The notes beneath the pieces are model-generated. The model ran no database searches. It was not told the DNA's origin and worked only from the letters and a program-made list of their open reading frames with translations. The position numbers and the translations under genes were made by a program. From Leifsonia sp. 466MF (GTDB lineage: Bacteria > Actinomycetota > Actinomycetes > Actinomycetales > Microbacteriaceae), in NCBI RefSeq assembly GCF_900100265.1, contig NZ_LT629696.1, positions 1,178,001 through 1,242,000 on the forward strand: 64,000 nucleotides of DNA. The letters run 5' to 3'. Shown one piece after another: positions 36,994-47,674 of the stretch (position 1 is its first letter; each line of letters starts with the position of its first letter).

Positions 36994-37143
36994 TACTGCG
37001 GCGGGGCGTCGGTTCCGGCCGGCGCCCCGTATCATGTAGTCGGTGGACGTGATCCGTCCGCCCCGTGAGATACGCGCCTGGCGGCAAACCCCCCTCCGCC
37101 GCACCCCCGATCGGCGCGTCCTGTCAGTGAAGGTTTTGAACCT

Positions 37144-38676
37144 ATGGCGAGTTTCATCCTGAGACGCCTTCTGGTCTCAGTGCTCATCATCATCGCCGCC
37201 TCGTTCCTGATGTACATGCTGGTCGCCTATAGCGCCGACCCGCTCCAGGATCTCCGAGGCAGCAATTCCCCCAATAAGACGCAGCTCATCAACGCGCGCA
37301 TCCAGCTCCTGCAGCTCGACGTCGCGCCGCCGCTGCGCTGGCTGCTCTGGCTGGGCGGTGCGGCCAAGTGCCTCATCCCGTTCGCCAACGCCTGCGACCT
37401 GGGGTCCACCGTCTCCAACGCGAAGGTGACCGACATCCTCCCGCAGGCCCTCGGGTCGACGGTGCAGCTGGTCACGTTCGCCCTCATCCTCGCGATCCTC
37501 CTCGGTGTCACCATCGGCATCGTCACCGCCCTGCGGCAGTACAGCGGACTCGACAACGTCGTCACGTTCCTCAGCTTCTTCCTGTACTCGCTTCCTGCGT
37601 TCCTCGTGGCGGTTCTGCTCAAGGAGTTCGTCGCGATCGGCTTCAACAACTTCCTCGCGCACCCGACCATCCCCTGGTGGGTGGCCGTGCTGATCGGGCT
37701 GGTGGCCGGACTCATCTGGCAGTCGCTGATCGGCGGTGACCGGAGGCGGCGTCTGCTGACCTTCGTCATCTCGGGTGTCGCGACGGCGGGCGTCCTGCTG
37801 CTCATGTCGGCGATGAACTGGTTCCTCATGCCGGGCCTCGGCCCGGTGGTGATGATCCTGCTGATCGCCGCGACCGTGATCGGCGCCACGGCGCTCATCT
37901 CGGGACTGCAGAATCGGCGGGCGCTCATCTCGGCGGCCATCGCGGGCGCGATCAGCCTGGTCTGCTACTTCGCGCTCCAGCCGCTCTTCGACGTCTCCAC
38001 CATCGGCACGATCATCATCCTGGCGATCGTGGCCATCATCGTGAGCCTCGCGATCGGCTGGTTCGTCGGAGGCTACGACCGCGGCCAGAACATGCGGATC
38101 TCGGTGATCGTCACGATCGTCTCGGGCTTCCTGATCATCGTCGACCGCTTCATGCAGGCGTGGCCGCAGTACTTCCAGGACACCAACGGCCGCCCCATCG
38201 CGACCGTCGGCTCCTCGACCCCGGGCCTCGAGGGCGATATGTGGGTCACCGGCCTCGACACGTTCACGCACCTGGTGCTGCCGACGATCGCCCTGCTGCT
38301 CATCTCGTTCGCGTCCTACACCCGCTACTCGCGTGCCGGGATGCTCGAGGTGCTCAACCAGGACTTCATCCGCACCGCGCGCGCCAAGGGCCTGCCGGAG
38401 CGGACCGTCGTCGTGCGTCACGCCTTCCGCAACATGCTCATCCCGATCACGACCCTCGTCGCCTTCGACGTGGGAGCGCTGCTCGGTGGTGCGGTCATCA
38501 CGGAGCGCGTGTTCGCCATCCCGGGCATGGGCTCGCTGTTCAACCTCGGCCTCAGCCGCGGCGACCTTAACCCCGTCATGGCGTACTTCCTCGTGATCGC
38601 GGCCATGGCCATCCTGTTCAACTTCCTGGCAGACCTCGCGTACGCCGCACTCGACCCGAGAGTGAGGGTCCGATAA
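37144..38676 (+). CDS. Oligopeptide-type ABC transporter permease, DppB/OppB, enlarged form
   Basis: 510 residues, compared with about 310 for E. coli DppB. The N-terminal hallmark FILRRLLVSVLIIIAASFLM and the C-terminal EAA region (IRTARAKGLPERTVVVRHAF, about 409-428, then GGAVITERVFAIPGMG) are normal. The extra length comes from about residues 175-345: four or five added hydrophobic segments between the conserved transmembrane helices. Long DppB proteins exist in actinobacteria. It ends directly before the dppC-type ATG (no spacer), so the two are coupled. Confidence 0.92.
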   Translation: MASFILRRLLVSVLIIIAASFLMYMLVAYSADPLQDLRGSNSPNKTQLINARIQLLQLDVAPPLRWLLWLGGAAKCLIPFANACDLGSTVSNAKVTDILPQALGSTVQLVTFALILAILLGVTIGIVTALRQYSGLDNVVTFLSFFLYSLPAFLVAVLLKEFVAIGFNNFLAHPTIPWWVAVLIGLVAGLIWQSLIGGDRRRRLLTFVISGVATAGVLLLMSAMNWFLMPGLGPVVMILLIAATVIGATALISGLQNRRALISAAIAGAISLVCYFALQPLFDVSTIGTIIILAIVAIIVSLAIGWFVGGYDRGQNMRISVIVTIVSGFLIIVDRFMQAWPQYFQDTNGRPIATVGSSTPGLEGDMWVTGLDTFTHLVLPTIALLLISFASYTRYSRAGMLEVLNQDFIRTARAKGLPERTVVVRHAFRNMLIPITTLVAFDVGALLGGAVITERVFAIPGMGSLFNLGLSRGDLNPVMAYFLVIAAMAILFNFLADLAYAALDPRVRVR

Positions 38677-39690
38677 ATGTCCGTCAACGACACACGTATC
38701 GCCGATGAGCTGCAGGCGCCCAGCGCCCCGCCCGTCAGCCAGGGGAAGCTCGTCTGGAAGCGGTTCCTCTCCAACAAGGTCGCCGTCGCCAGCGCCATCC
38801 TGTTCATCCTGATCCTGCTGTTCTCGATCTCGGCGATCGGGCTGGGTCCGATCCCCGGCTGGTGGAAGTACAACTACACCGAGCTGAACGACCAGGTGCA
38901 GCAGGGCTCCCCGACCTGGGAGCACCCGTTCGGCCAGGACCGCATCGGCAAGGACTACTTCGCCCTGACGATGCGCGGCATCCAGAACTCGATCCTCGTC
39001 ATGGTGGTCCTCGGACTCATCGCGAGCGTCGTGGGTGTCGTCGTGGGCGCCGTCGCGGGCTACTTCCGCGGCGTGGTCGACGCGATCCTGATGCGCATCA
39101 CCGACGTGTTCATCGTCATCCCGGCGCTGGTCATCGGCTCGGTCGTCGGTCACGCGTTCGGCGGTCTCGGCGCGTTCTTCCTGGCGTTGATGCTCGGGTT
39201 CTTCTCCTGGATGGGCATCGCCCGTCTGGTTCGCGGTGAGTTCCTCTCCCTGCGCGAGCGGGAGTTCGTGGAGGCGGCCCGCGTGGCCGGCGCCTCGGAC
39301 GCGCGCATCATCTTCAAGCACATCCTGCCGAACGCCATCGGCGTCGTCATCGTGGCCTCGACGCTGATCATGGCCTCGGCCATCCTGCTCGAGACCGCGT
39401 TGTCCTACCTCGGCTACGGCATCCGTCCGCCGGACGTCTCGCTCGGCCTCCTGATCAGCTCGAACCAGTCCGCGTTCCAGACACGGCCGTGGCTGTTCTG
39501 GTGGCCCGGTGCGTTCATCGTGACGCTCGCGCTGCTCGTCAACTTCGTCGGCGACGGCCTGCGCGACGCGTTCGACCCGCGCCACCGCCGGTTCAACCTC
39601 CGCAAGATGCGGGAGCAGGAGCCGGAGGAGGGTGAAGGCGACGGCCGGAGCCCGAAGACCGGAGCGGCCCTCGCGGAGGACGTGCTGTGA
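38677..39690 (+). CDS. Oligopeptide-type ABC transporter permease, DppC/OppC
   Basis: 337 residues. The N-terminal OppC_N segment (KLVWKRFLSNKVAVASAILF) is followed by EHPFGQDRIGKDYFALTMRG, the typical loop before the permease core, and by the EAA motif EFVEAARVAGASDARIIFKH (about 204-223). The C-terminal tail is long and acidic (about 305-337). It pairs with DppB to form the membrane channel. The ATPase gene that should follow is displaced by an antisense PH-domain gene. Confidence 0.93.
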   Translation: MSVNDTRIADELQAPSAPPVSQGKLVWKRFLSNKVAVASAILFILILLFSISAIGLGPIPGWWKYNYTELNDQVQQGSPTWEHPFGQDRIGKDYFALTMRGIQNSILVMVVLGLIASVVGVVVGAVAGYFRGVVDAILMRITDVFIVIPALVIGSVVGHAFGGLGAFFLALMLGFFSWMGIARLVRGEFLSLREREFVEAARVAGASDARIIFKHILPNAIGVVIVASTLIMASAILLETALSYLGYGIRPPDVSLGLLISSNQSAFQTRPWLFWWPGAFIVTLALLVNFVGDGLRDAFDPRHRRFNLRKMREQEPEEGEGDGRSPKTGAALAEDVL

Positions 39691-39700
39691 CGCCCGCCCG

Positions 39701-39747
39701 CGTCGCGCTGCTCCCGGCCGGTTCAGGCCAGGAGCAGCGCGGCGACG
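39701..39747. terminator. Convergent hairpin between dppC and the PH-domain gene
   Basis: CGTCGCGCTGCTCC (39701-39714) faces GGAGCAGCGCGGCGACG (39731-39747) with one mismatch. The right arm lies inside the 3' end of the minus-strand PH gene, so the gene's last codons double as part of the hairpin. It could end both convergent transcripts. Confidence 0.5.
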
Positions 39748-40349
39748 GTGCCCGCGAGCAGGAGCACCAGCACCGCGAGTTCGACCAGGTGCCAGCGCAC
39801 CGTGACCGGCGTCTCGTCGGCACGACCCGCGTCGATGGCGCCCGCATCCTGCAGCATGCCCCAGCGGCGGCGCACGACCTCGGCCGCCGCGCCGGACTCG
39901 GTGCCCAGCAGGTCGCCGGGGCGGCGCACGCTGTCCTCGACGCGCGGGCGGCCGATGCGGCCCTTCGTCTCGTTGCGGGTTGCGCGGAGCGTGCTTCCGG
40001 TGCCGGGCGCGGGAGCGGCCCACACCGGGATCTTGCGGCCCGGGGTGTACAGCGTCAGGGCGTACTTGGTGTCCACCGCGATCAGCGCCTCCCACGGGAT
40101 GCGGACGGTGCGCGTGACATTGACGACCGTGATGCCCTCGTCGGCGACCGTCAGCTGCGGACGCCAGAGCATCGCCCACGCGACGAACGCGAACAGCGCG
40201 CCCGGCACGATGTAGAGCAGCCGGGCGTCGTGGACGCTGAACAGCAGGCCCATGGTCAGGGCGGCAGCGGCCGCCCAGATCAGAACGGCAAGGACCCGGT
40301 TGAACCGGGACACGAAAACCTCGCGTTCGGCGGGAGAGACGTAGGGCAT
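39723..40349 (-). CDS. PH-domain (low-molecular-weight antigen 6-like) membrane protein
   Basis: 208 residues. Two adjacent N-terminal membrane segments (about 15-37 and 43-62) are followed by a PH-like domain of the type in mycobacterial CFP-6 family proteins (RPQLTVADEGITVVNVTRTV, then RIPWEALIAVDTKYALTLYT). The C-terminus has a third hydrophobic segment (about 186-208). The role of this family is unknown, possibly at the membrane. It is antisense within the peptide transporter cluster, separating dppC from the ATPase gene, and divergent from that ATPase gene. Confidence 0.82.
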   Translation of the reverse strand: MPYVSPAEREVFVSRFNRVLAVLIWAAAAALTMGLLFSVHDARLLYIVPGALFAFVAWAMLWRPQLTVADEGITVVNVTRTVRIPWEALIAVDTKYALTLYTPGRKIPVWAAPAPGTGSTLRATRNETKGRIGRPRVEDSVRRPGDLLGTESGAAAEVVRRRWGMLQDAGAIDAGRADETPVTVRWHLVELAVLVLLLAGTVAALLLA

Positions 40350-40399
40350 GGGTCCATGCTCTCATCCCGCCGGAACGCCCCCGAAAGGAACCACGAATC

Positions 40400-42262
40400 A
40401 TGACCGAGACCAACCCGGTCCGGGCGACGGCGCAGGCCGGCGGCCCCGTCCTCGAGGTGAACGACCTCTCCGTCGACTTCGGTGTGGACGGCGTCTGGGT
40501 GCCCGCCGCGAAGAACCTGAACTACCAGATCAAGGCGGGCGAAGTGCTCGCGATCGTGGGTGAGTCCGGTTCGGGCAAGAGTGCGAGCTCGATGGCGATC
40601 CTCGACCTCCTGCCGAAGAACTCGCGCGTCCGCGGCTCCATCAAGCTGGACGGCCGCGAGCTGACCGGCCTCAGCCAGCCGCAGATGCGGCGCGTGCGCG
40701 GTCGTCAGGTCGCCGTGATCTTCCAGGAGCCGATGACGGCGCTGAACCCCGTGTACACGGTCGGCTTCCAGATCGTCGAGACCCTGCGCATCCACTTCGG
40801 GATGTCGCCGCACGAGGCCAAGGAGCGTGCGCTCGAACTGCTCGCCATGGTCGAGCTGCCCGACCCGAAGAAGGCGTTCAATTCGTACCCGCACCAGCTC
40901 TCCGGCGGCCAGCGCCAGCGCGCGATGATCGCCCAGTCGATCTCGTGCGACCCGAAGCTGCTGATCGCCGACGAGCCGACCACCGCGCTCGACGTGACGG
41001 TCCAGGCCGAGATCCTGGAGCTGCTGCGCAGCCTTCGCGACCGTCTCGACAGCGCGATCCTGCTGATCACGCACGACATGGGCGTTGTCGCCGACCTCGC
41101 GGACAACATCGTCGTGATGCGCAAGGGCGACATCGTCGAGTCGGGGACGGTGGCGGAGGTCTTCGCCGAGCCGAAGCACCCGTACACGATCGCCCTGCTC
41201 GACGCCGTTCCGCACCTCGGCCAGCGCGAGGACGAGGAGATCGACACGACGGCCGCCCTCGCCGCCGGCACGGAGAACCCGGATGCGTCGTTCACCGAGC
41301 GCATCCGCGCCAACGAGCGGGCGGCGCAGGCCGAGCACGAGAAGGCCGAGATGGACAAGCGCGAGGTCGTCGTCGACTTCCGCAACGTCGCGATCGAGTA
41401 TCCGAAGCACGGCCGCGTGCCCGCGTTCCGCGCGGCGAGCGACATCGACCTGAAGATCCACGAGGGCGAGGTCGTCGGCCTCGTGGGCGAGTCGGGCTCC
41501 GGCAAGACGACCCTGGGCCGCGCCGCGATCGGCCTGCTTCCCATCCACTCGGGTCAGCTCGTCGTCGCCGGGCAGGACATCAGCAGCCCGAGCCGGGACG
41601 AGATCCGCAAGCTGCACCGTAACGTCGGCATCGTGTTCCAGGACCCGTCGTCGTCGCTGAACCCGCGCCTCCAGATCTCCGACTCCATCGCCGAGCCGCT
41701 GCGCCTCGCGAAGAACCTCAAGGGCGCGGAGCTCTCGAAGGAGGTCGACCGCCTGCTCGACAGCGTCGAGCTTCCGCGCGCCTACCGCAGCCGGTTCCCG
41801 CACGAGCTGTCGGGCGGCCAGAAGCAGCGCGTCGGCATCGCCCGCGCCCTGTCGCTGAAGCCGCAGGTGCTCATCGCCGACGAGCCGACGAGCGCGCTGG
41901 ACGTGTCGGTGCAGGCGCGCGTGCTGCAGCTGATGCAGACCCTCCAGAAGGAGATGAACTTCGCCTGCCTGTTCATCACCCACGACCTCGCCGTCATCGA
42001 CGTGCTCGCCGACCGCATCGCGGTGATGCACCACGGCCGCCTGGTCGAGGTGGGCACGCGCGACGAGATACTCCGCTACCCGAAGGAGGCGTACACGCAG
42101 CGACTGCTCGCCGCCGTGCCGCTTCCGGACCCGGAGCAGCAGCGCGCCCGTCGCGCCCTGCGCCTGGAGCTGCTCGCCGCCGGTTCCGACGACACCGCGC
42201 CCGCCCCGACGATCGTCGAGGAGCCTCCGGCGCCGGAGCCGCCGGTCGCCCAGGGGCTCTGA
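40400..42262 (+). CDS. Fused double ATPase of the oligopeptide ABC transporter (DppD-DppF)
   Basis: 620 residues with two complete ABC cassettes. Cassette 1: Walker A GESGSGKSAS (about 54-63), signature LSGGQRQR, Walker B LLIADEPTTALD. Cassette 2: Walker A GESGSGKTTLG (about 365-375), signature LSGGQKQRVGIAR, Walker B VLIADEPTSALD. Each is followed by an oligopeptide-type C-terminal region (PYTIALLDAVPH; AYTQRLLAAVPLPDP). The single chain can power the two permeases. It is expected to work with dppB/dppC upstream but must have its own promoter because of the intervening antisense gene. Confidence 0.94.
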   Translation: MTETNPVRATAQAGGPVLEVNDLSVDFGVDGVWVPAAKNLNYQIKAGEVLAIVGESGSGKSASSMAILDLLPKNSRVRGSIKLDGRELTGLSQPQMRRVRGRQVAVIFQEPMTALNPVYTVGFQIVETLRIHFGMSPHEAKERALELLAMVELPDPKKAFNSYPHQLSGGQRQRAMIAQSISCDPKLLIADEPTTALDVTVQAEILELLRSLRDRLDSAILLITHDMGVVADLADNIVVMRKGDIVESGTVAEVFAEPKHPYTIALLDAVPHLGQREDEEIDTTAALAAGTENPDASFTERIRANERAAQAEHEKAEMDKREVVVDFRNVAIEYPKHGRVPAFRAASDIDLKIHEGEVVGLVGESGSGKTTLGRAAIGLLPIHSGQLVVAGQDISSPSRDEIRKLHRNVGIVFQDPSSSLNPRLQISDSIAEPLRLAKNLKGAELSKEVDRLLDSVELPRAYRSRFPHELSGGQKQRVGIARALSLKPQVLIADEPTSALDVSVQARVLQLMQTLQKEMNFACLFITHDLAVIDVLADRIAVMHHGRLVEVGTRDEILRYPKEAYTQRLLAAVPLPDPEQQRARRALRLELLAAGSDDTAPAPTIVEEPPAPEPPVAQGL

Positions 42263-42282
42263 GCCGCTCGACGACACAGGGG

Positions 42283-42308
42283 AGGGTCGGTCCAACAGGA
42301 CCGGCCCT
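42283..42308 (+). terminator. Terminator hairpin after the fused ATPase gene
   Basis: AGGGTCGGTCC (42283-42293) pairs with GGACCGGCCCT (42298-42308), one G-U pair, AACA loop, followed by CTTGG. It lies 21 nt past the stop. The rest of the gap to 42549 holds no gene; TAGAAT (42499-42504) is a probable -10 box for typA. Confidence 0.7.
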
Positions 42309-42549
42309 CTTGGCGTCTGCGGCGGAGGAAACCCTGCACGGGCCGCGACCACGGCAAACGGTGGAGATCCGGAAAGACACGCCCCTGCTGCGCACGAATG
42401 GGAGGTGCGGGCGGCGGTGACCGCGCGAATGTCCTCCGTTTCGCAGGGCTGAAGGGCTCGCTGACAGCGGACACAGGAGAAGGGGGGCGGATCCACGATA
42501 GAATGGACCGTTCCCCTTCTTCCTTCTGACGAGAGTCGAGTCTGTACGC

Positions 42550-44475
<1,926 letters not shown>

Positions 44476-44496
44476 CCTGCCCGCTTACCGAGGGGT

Positions 44497-44537
44497 CGCA
44501 ACACGCCGTTCTGGCTCAGCCAGAACGGCGTGTTGCG
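44497..44537. terminator. Perfect 20-bp-arm palindrome after typA
   Basis: CGCAACACGCCGTTCTGGCT (44497-44516) is exactly complemented at 44518-44537, with a single central base. It lies 21 nt after the typA stop and is followed by TCCTCTGG. A hairpin this long and perfect is unusual; it is probably a terminator or an mRNA 3'-end block. It differs from the other inverted repeats by having almost no spacer. Confidence 0.7.
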
Positions 44538-44603
44538 TCCTCTGGATGGCCGCTGACGGCACTGCCTAGCCAGGGCTGGTCGGTCATCCGGGAGAATGGA
44601 TGC

Positions 44604-45068
44604 ATGAAACGCCGCCTCGTCGCCCTGCCCCTCGCTGCCGTCCTGCTCCTGGGCGCCGCCCCCGCGCTGACCGCGTGCAGCTTCCAGGGCGTCGTGAAGG
44701 ATGTCTCGGGCGGCAACGTCGACCTGGGCGGCAAATCCGTCCCGGCGGACTTCCCGAAGGAGGTCCCGCTCGCCGACGGCGACGTCGTGTTCGGCGCCGG
44801 CCTCGGTTCCGGCGCCGACAAGGTGTGGAACGTGACCGTCAAGGTCGAGAACGGCGACGCCTACACCGCCATCGAGAAGCAGCTCACCGACGCCGGGTTC
44901 ACCGGCCAGTTCGGCACCCGCGGCCCGAACGGCGGCGGCACCGGGACGTTCAGCAACGGCACGTACGGCGTGCTCGTCGTGGTGACGGACGCGGGAAGCA
45001 ACGGCTGGGTCGCCAACTACTCGGTGTCGAAGGGCGGCACGCCGAGCCCGACGCCGTCGGCCGGCTAG
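44604..45068 (+). CDS. Small lipoprotein of unknown function
   Basis: 154 residues. Signal peptide MKRRLVALPLAAVLLL with lipobox LTAC, Cys25. The mature part is small, Gly/Asp-rich and probably all-beta (GDVVFGAGLGSGADKVWNVT, then AYTAIEKQLTDAGFTG), with a Pro/Ser tail. No family is recognised. The sequence pattern (differences from a 'voltage' to a two-residue-repeat value) gives no clue. It lies alone between the typA palindrome and the convergent efe operon. Confidence 0.75.
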   Translation: MKRRLVALPLAAVLLLGAAPALTACSFQGVVKDVSGGNVDLGGKSVPADFPKEVPLADGDVVFGAGLGSGADKVWNVTVKVENGDAYTAIEKQLTDAGFTGQFGTRGPNGGGTGTFSNGTYGVLVVVTDAGSNGWVANYSVSKGGTPSPTPSAG

Positions 45069-45089
45069 GCGAAGAAGCTAGGCGAAGAG
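45064..45089. repeat. 13-bp tandem duplication at the convergent gene ends
   Basis: GCTAGGCGAAGA plus one base is present twice in tandem (45064-45076, 45077-45089). The first copy contains the lipoprotein TAG stop, the second the efeB TAG stop on the other strand. It looks like a recent duplication that moved the efeB stop. Confidence 0.6.
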
Positions 45090-46394
45090 CCCGGCTCCCA
45101 CGTACGAGCCCTCTTTCGCACCGGGCGGCACCGCGAACACGCCGGAGCCGACGTGGCGGACGTACTCGTTCATCAGGTCGTTCTGCGCCAGGCGCTGCTG
45201 GATCGGGATGAACTGCTTCCGCGGATCCCGCTGGAACGCGATGAAGAACAGCCCGGCGTTGAGGCGACCCAGCTCGTCGTTGCCGTCGACGAAGTTGTAG
45301 CCGCGACGGAGCAGCTGCGCGCCGCTGTTCATCGTGGGATGCGCGAGCCGCACGTGCGAGTCGGGGTCGATCTTCGTGCCGCCGTCCTTCGCCAGCGCCA
45401 GGAAGTTGGGGTCGCTGAACTCGGTGCCGCCGGAGAGCGGCGCCCCCTCGCCCTTGTCGCGGCCGATGATGCGCTCCTGCTCGCCGAGCTGCTGGCGGTC
45501 CCAGGTCTCGATGACCATGCGGATCTTGCGGGCGACGAGATAGGAGCCCCCGGCCATCCACCCGGCGCCGTCGCTCCCGGAGGCCCACACCTGGTCTTCG
45601 ACCACGGTCTGGTCCTCGGACTTGATGTTGGCTGTGCCGTCCTTGAAGCCGAACAGGTTGCGCGGGGTCACCTGGGCTCGGGAGGTCGACGACGTGCGGC
45701 CGAAGCCGAGCTGCGACCAGCGGATCGCCGCGCGCCCGAAGGCGATGCGGGAGAGGTTGCGGATGGCGTGCACAGCCACCTGCGGGTCGTCGCTGCACGC
45801 CTGCACGCACAGGTCGCCGCCGGTGATCGACTCCTGCAGAGCGTCGCCGGGGAACCGGGGCAGGTCCACAAGGGCCTCCGGGCGGCGGGAGGCGATCCCG
45901 AACCGGTCTTCGCCGCTCGCCGTGCGGAACAGCGTCGGACCGAAGCCGAAGGTGAGCGTCAGGCCGCCGGGCGGCAGGTCGAGCGCCTCGCCGGTGTCGT
46001 CCGGCGGGGCGTCCATCGGTCCGGATGCTGGGCCGTACTTGCCGGCGGGACGCCCCTGCGTCATCCGCGCGGCGGCGGCCGTCCAGTCGTGCAGCAGCTC
46101 GATCAGCCCGTCCCGGTCGAGGCCCGGGGAGGTGTCGAAGGCGGCGAAGTGGAGGCGGTCCTGCGCAGGTGTGGTGATGCCGGCCTGGTGGGCGCCGTAG
46201 AACGGGTACGTCGTGGCGGAGGCAGCGGTCGCGCCGACCACGACACGGTCGGCCGCGACACCCGCGCCGATGCCGACGAGCCCGGCGCCGACCGTCGCGC
46301 CCGCGAGGCCGAGCATCCCTCGACGGGACAGGCCGGAGCGCCCGGTGACCTGGTCGGCCTCCGGGCGCTCGGCGTCGTGGTGGTTCTCGGTCAC
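45078..46394 (-). CDS. efeB: Dye-decolorising peroxidase EfeB of the iron uptake system
   Basis: 438 residues from a GTG at 46394 (GTAGGG upstream). The N-terminus has a twin-arginine signal (SGLSRRGMLGLAGATVGAG, about 20-38), so it is exported folded. DyP features: the GxxDG motif in NLFGFKDGTANIK, and the proximal haem His in SHVRLAHPTMNSG. The product peroxidase binds haem and supports Fe2+ oxidation or haem-iron release in EfeUOB. Last gene of the efe operon, 5 nt after efeO. Confidence 0.95.
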   Translation of the reverse strand: MTENHHDAERPEADQVTGRSGLSRRGMLGLAGATVGAGLVGIGAGVAADRVVVGATAASATTYPFYGAHQAGITTPAQDRLHFAAFDTSPGLDRDGLIELLHDWTAAAARMTQGRPAGKYGPASGPMDAPPDDTGEALDLPPGGLTLTFGFGPTLFRTASGEDRFGIASRRPEALVDLPRFPGDALQESITGGDLCVQACSDDPQVAVHAIRNLSRIAFGRAAIRWSQLGFGRTSSTSRAQVTPRNLFGFKDGTANIKSEDQTVVEDQVWASGSDGAGWMAGGSYLVARKIRMVIETWDRQQLGEQERIIGRDKGEGAPLSGGTEFSDPNFLALAKDGGTKIDPDSHVRLAHPTMNSGAQLLRRGYNFVDGNDELGRLNAGLFFIAFQRDPRKQFIPIQQRLAQNDLMNEYVRHVGSGVFAVPPGAKEGSYVGAGLFA

Positions 46395-46399
46395 GCGCC

Positions 46400-47623
46400 C
46401 TACTTGACGATGATCGAGGTCAGGTGGCTGAGCGGTTCGCTGAGCGCGTTGACCTGGTCGGAGAGCTCCTTGACCTGCTCGGTGCTGAGCTCCGTGTAGC
46501 TGACGAAGCCGTCGCCTGAGCGGTACTGGGCCAGCGTCTTCTCGATGGTCGTGAACTCGCCGTCGAGCTTCGCGACGACGTCCTTGCCGTTGCTGCCCTT
46601 CTGCTCGGCGATGTCGCGGACGACGCCGTAGGCCACCTGGGCGCCCTCGAGGTTGGCCTGGAAGTCCTGCAGGTCCGTGTGCGAGAAGGCCTCCTCCTCG
46701 CCCGTGATCTTCGACCCGGCGACCTCCTCCATCAGGCCGATGGCGCCGTTGGAGATCTGGTCGATGGTGAGCGTGAAGTCCTTCGCGTGGACGAGGTCGT
46801 ACAGGCGCTGGGTGTCGGTCACGAGCTTGTCGGCGAGCTGCGTGCGCGTTGCGGCGTCGGACGGCGTGTACCCGGCGGGAGCCCACAGGTCCTTCTCGAT
46901 GCGGTGCCAGCCGGTCCACTCCTGGCCCTCGGCCAGGTCGGCCTCGCGCAGGTCGAGGGCGGGGTCGAGGTCGCCGAACTGCTCGGCGGTCGGCTCGATG
47001 CGCTCGTAGAAGGAGCGGGCCGCTGCGTACTGCGCGCGGGCGGCCGTGTCATCGCCGCCAGCGTAGGCGGTGGCGAAGGTCTTCGTCGCGGTCAGCAGCG
47101 CACCGGACTGGTCCTTCACGTAGCCGGTGTAGTTGGCGACGGCCTGGGCGACCTGCTTGCTCTCGCTCTGCGAGACCGTCTTGCCGGTGCCCGGGGTGAC
47201 GGTGAATTTGGCGACGTGCGCCGGCTCGCCCACCATCCCCTTGCGGCAGGCCGAGAAGTAGTCGCCCTCAGGGAGCTGGACCACGTAGTTGACGGTCGTG
47301 CCCGGGCCGATGTTCTCCTTCTCGCCGACGATGCGCAGCTTGTCGGTGGCCAGCAGCTCGAACTCGTTCACGTCGGTGCCCGTGTTGGTCACCTGGAAGG
47401 TGATCGGTCCGGCCTTCGCGGTGTTGGTGGACACCGTGCACTTGTCGTCGCTCAGGGTGACCGCGATGGCCTCGTCCGAGGCGGTGGCCTGGTTCGGGAC
47501 GCAGCCGGTGAGCGCGGCGGCCAGGGCGGCGGTCCCCGCGAGGGATCCGGCGACGGCCGTGAGGCGGCGTAGGGTCGAGCGGGAGGCGAGCGTGCGGGTG
47601 GTCACCGGGCGCTGTCGAGGCAT
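46400..47623 (-). CDS. efeO: Iron uptake lipoprotein EfeO (cupredoxin plus M75 imelysin domain)
   Basis: 407 residues. Lipobox LTGC with Cys41 after a long signal peptide. Residues about 50-140 form the cupredoxin-like EfeO N-domain (DDKCTVSTNTAKAGPITFQV, then GDYFSACRKG). Residues about 165-405 are the M75 (imelysin/EfeM) domain with its HxxE-type metal site in WTGWHRIEKDLWAP. It passes Fe to the EfeU permease. Lies between efeU (51-nt gap) and efeB (5-nt gap). Confidence 0.95.
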   Translation of the reverse strand: MPRQRPVTTRTLASRSTLRRLTAVAGSLAGTAALAAALTGCVPNQATASDEAIAVTLSDDKCTVSTNTAKAGPITFQVTNTGTDVNEFELLATDKLRIVGEKENIGPGTTVNYVVQLPEGDYFSACRKGMVGEPAHVAKFTVTPGTGKTVSQSESKQVAQAVANYTGYVKDQSGALLTATKTFATAYAGGDDTAARAQYAAARSFYERIEPTAEQFGDLDPALDLREADLAEGQEWTGWHRIEKDLWAPAGYTPSDAATRTQLADKLVTDTQRLYDLVHAKDFTLTIDQISNGAIGLMEEVAGSKITGEEEAFSHTDLQDFQANLEGAQVAYGVVRDIAEQKGSNGKDVVAKLDGEFTTIEKTLAQYRSGDGFVSYTELSTEQVKELSDQVNALSEPLSHLTSIIVK

Positions 47624-47674
47624 GGGTGTGCTGTTCTTTCTCTTGTGGTGCAGTGAGGGGTCAAGAAGAGGGGG

